From Candidatus Pacearchaeota archaeon (lineage in GTDB: Archaea; Nanobdellota; Nanobdellia; Pacearchaeales; GW2011-AR1): DNA of 5,339 nt. The notes beneath the pieces were generated by a model. That model was not told the origin of the DNA, ran no database searches, and was given only the letters and a program-made list of their open reading frames with translations. Positions 4,510 through 5,339 of the stretch are shown here, piece after piece. The DNA is taken from contig JAPLXX010000063.1 in assembly GCA_026395855.1 (NCBI GenBank), positions 1 to 5,339 of the forward strand, given 5' to 3'. Position numbers and translations under genes: made by a program. The stretch's first letter is position 1, and each line of letters begins with the position of its first letter.

Positions 4510-4530
4510 ATAATTATTCTTATATTTCCA

Positions 4531-4842
4531 ATGGAGTTAGTTAAGCTAAAAGAGAAGTTAAAGAATTATAAAAAAGAAGATATAATCATAACAAATCATG
4601 CAGAATTGCAGGCTTTAACCAGAAATGTTAGTTTAGATGAAGTAAAGGAGAATATTACCAATCCTGTAAAGCTTGTTTATGCCAAAGAACAGGAAGCAAA
4701 AAACTTAAATGAAGAAAAATATGACTGCTATTTTGCATATTCAAAACACCTTTATCATAGATATGCTTTAATATTAAATAGTAAAATTCTTATAGTAACT
4801 ATCATTAAAATAAACAGGGACTGGCAAAAAGCTATAGGATAA
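4531..4842 (+). CDS. DUF4258-like protein, putative toxin (103 aa)
   Basis: The middle part resembles the DUF4258 family, small proteins suspected to be RelE/BrnT-like toxins. Seen: IITNHAELQALTRNVSLDEV at residues 19-38 gives the typical His, Arg and Val positions (H23, R31), then a helix ending in NP at 44-45. A variable segment with YDCYFAYS and HRYALILNSKILIVTIIK (about 76-93) follows as two strands, then a C-terminal RDWQKAIG. An N-terminal Lys-rich helix (about 1-15) precedes the domain. It is the first gene of an operon; the next ORF starts one base after its stop, implying translational coupling. The pairing with a DUF2283-type protein supports the family call. Toxicity is not shown by the sequence, and I rate the family call as moderate. 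Confidence 0.65.
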   Translation: MELVKLKEKLKNYKKEDIIITNHAELQALTRNVSLDEVKENITNPVKLVYAKEQEAKNLNEEKYDCYFAYSKHLYHRYALILNSKILIVTIIKINRDWQKAIG

Positions 4843-4843
4843 A

Positions 4844-5185
4844 ATGGAAAAATTCAATTTTAGCTATGATTCAGAAAATGATGATTTATTTATATATTTA
4901 GATGGCAAAATATCAGAGGGAGGAATAGAACTGGGAAATTTTGTTTTGGATTTTGATAAGAAAGGAGATTTAGTTGCCTTGCAAATATTAAATGCCTCAG
5001 AAGTATTATCAAAAATCCTCTCAAAAATGATTAAAATGAGCGAAATAAAAGAAATTAGGGTTGATATTATGAACTTCAGAAATATGGAAGGTATAAAATT
5101 TGAGATTAGAACAGATAAAGAAAGAGAAAATGCGAATATATTAATCCCGCATATAAGAGAGAAAAGCCCTGTTTTAAGGTATTAA
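4844..5185 (+). CDS. DUF2283-like protein, putative antitoxin partner (113 aa)
   Basis: The N-terminal half matches the DUF2283 pattern: YDSENDDLFIYLDGK at residues 8-22 is the characteristic Tyr-Asp-x(4)-Asp-x-Leu strand, and FVLDFDKKGDLVALQILNAS at 33-52 is the second half with its Asp-Phe-Asp and the helix start EVL. DUF2283 proteins are usually about 60-80 aa; this one carries an extra C-terminal segment (about 60-113) with a helix (SKILSKMIKMSEIKEI) and strands (IRVDIM, IKFEIRT) that I do not recognise. The ATG lies one base after the stop of the DUF4258-like gene, and no promoter lies between, so the two are co-transcribed and probably coupled. DUF2283 genes are commonly found next to DUF4258 genes, which suggests an antitoxin or partner role. 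Confidence 0.78.
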   Translation: MEKFNFSYDSENDDLFIYLDGKISEGGIELGNFVLDFDKKGDLVALQILNASEVLSKILSKMIKMSEIKEIRVDIMNFRNMEGIKFEIRTDKERENANILIPHIREKSPVLRY

Positions 5186-5271
5186 TTTCTTACGACAGGT
5201 TTTAATAGCTGTAACCAAAGTTAAACATTGTTCAAGCCAAAGTCAATTTTATTTTTGAATCCCCCAATGTG

Positions 5272-5337
5272 TCAGTAATATAGGGCTTTTGTTTTAGTCA
5301 TTTTCACATCATTTGCATACAACTCTATAAGATCTGA
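5272..5337 (-). CDS. Possible C-terminus of a gene entering from the right (weak)
   Basis: On the minus strand the frame entering at 5337 stays open for 21 codons to a TGA at 5272-5274 and would encode a C-terminus ending in KTKALYY. A run this short can arise by chance and no supporting motif is present. The interval 5186-5339 otherwise shows no clear gene, RNA or repeat. Confidence 0.2.
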   Translation of the reverse strand, partial: SDLIELYANDVKMTKTKALYY

Positions 5338-5339
5338 TA

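Noticed and set aside
1..5339. CRISPR arrays, insertion sequences, tRNA genes
   Set aside because: No regularly spaced repeats, transposase motifs, terminal inverted repeats or tRNA-like cloverleaves were seen.

Overview
The window most likely comes from a small-genome, AT-rich archaeon of the DPANN type (Woesearchaeota/Pacearchaeota-like). The evidence is a 23S rRNA 3' half with archaeal signatures (AGCGTAATACCTTG at the H69/H71 side, G at E. coli position 2058), archaeal TATA boxes placed so close to the start codons that most mRNAs must be leaderless, and a run of very short, mostly unrecognised genes. The exact lineage cannot be fixed from this sequence alone.

Region 1 (1-645) is the body of a group I self-splicing intron whose 5' end lies just left of the window. 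A complete core folds by hand: P3, P4, P5 with a long extension, P6/P6a, P7, P8, P9 with a GNRA loop, P9.1, P9.2 and a terminal G at 645. The loop closed by P6a (175-494) contains a small gene (218-493, 91 aa) together with its own archaeal promoter. The protein shows no recognisable homing-endonuclease motif.

Region 2 (646-1575) is the 3' exon of the 23S rRNA gene, starting at E. coli position 1932, so the intron sits at the site called L1931. It contains the P loop, peptidyl-transferase ring, A loop and sarcin-ricin loop. Helix 74 next to the catalytic centre carries a double compensatory change (two C-G pairs to U-A). A perfect 10-bp inverted repeat follows the rRNA. No 5S rRNA or tRNA is seen downstream in the window.

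Region 3 (1576-5339) is a string of short genes: an unrecognised 84-aa protein and a predicted nucleotidyltransferase, both behind near-copies of one 50-nt promoter block; a convergent ribbon-helix-helix regulator with a three-unit operator over its own promoter; two diverged paralogues of a small unknown family flanking a Cys/Gly-rich small membrane protein; a short zinc-ribbon protein on the minus strand; an unrecognised 104-aa protein; and a two-gene operon of DUF4258-like and DUF2283-like proteins that has the layout of a toxin-antitoxin module.

One feature ties these genes together. Six downstream genes and the intron gene carry a version of AATGCTTAAA starting 33-34 nt before the ATG. 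This fixes the start codons, shows that nearly every gene is transcribed on its own, and indicates that the intron gene can be expressed independently of the rRNA transcript.
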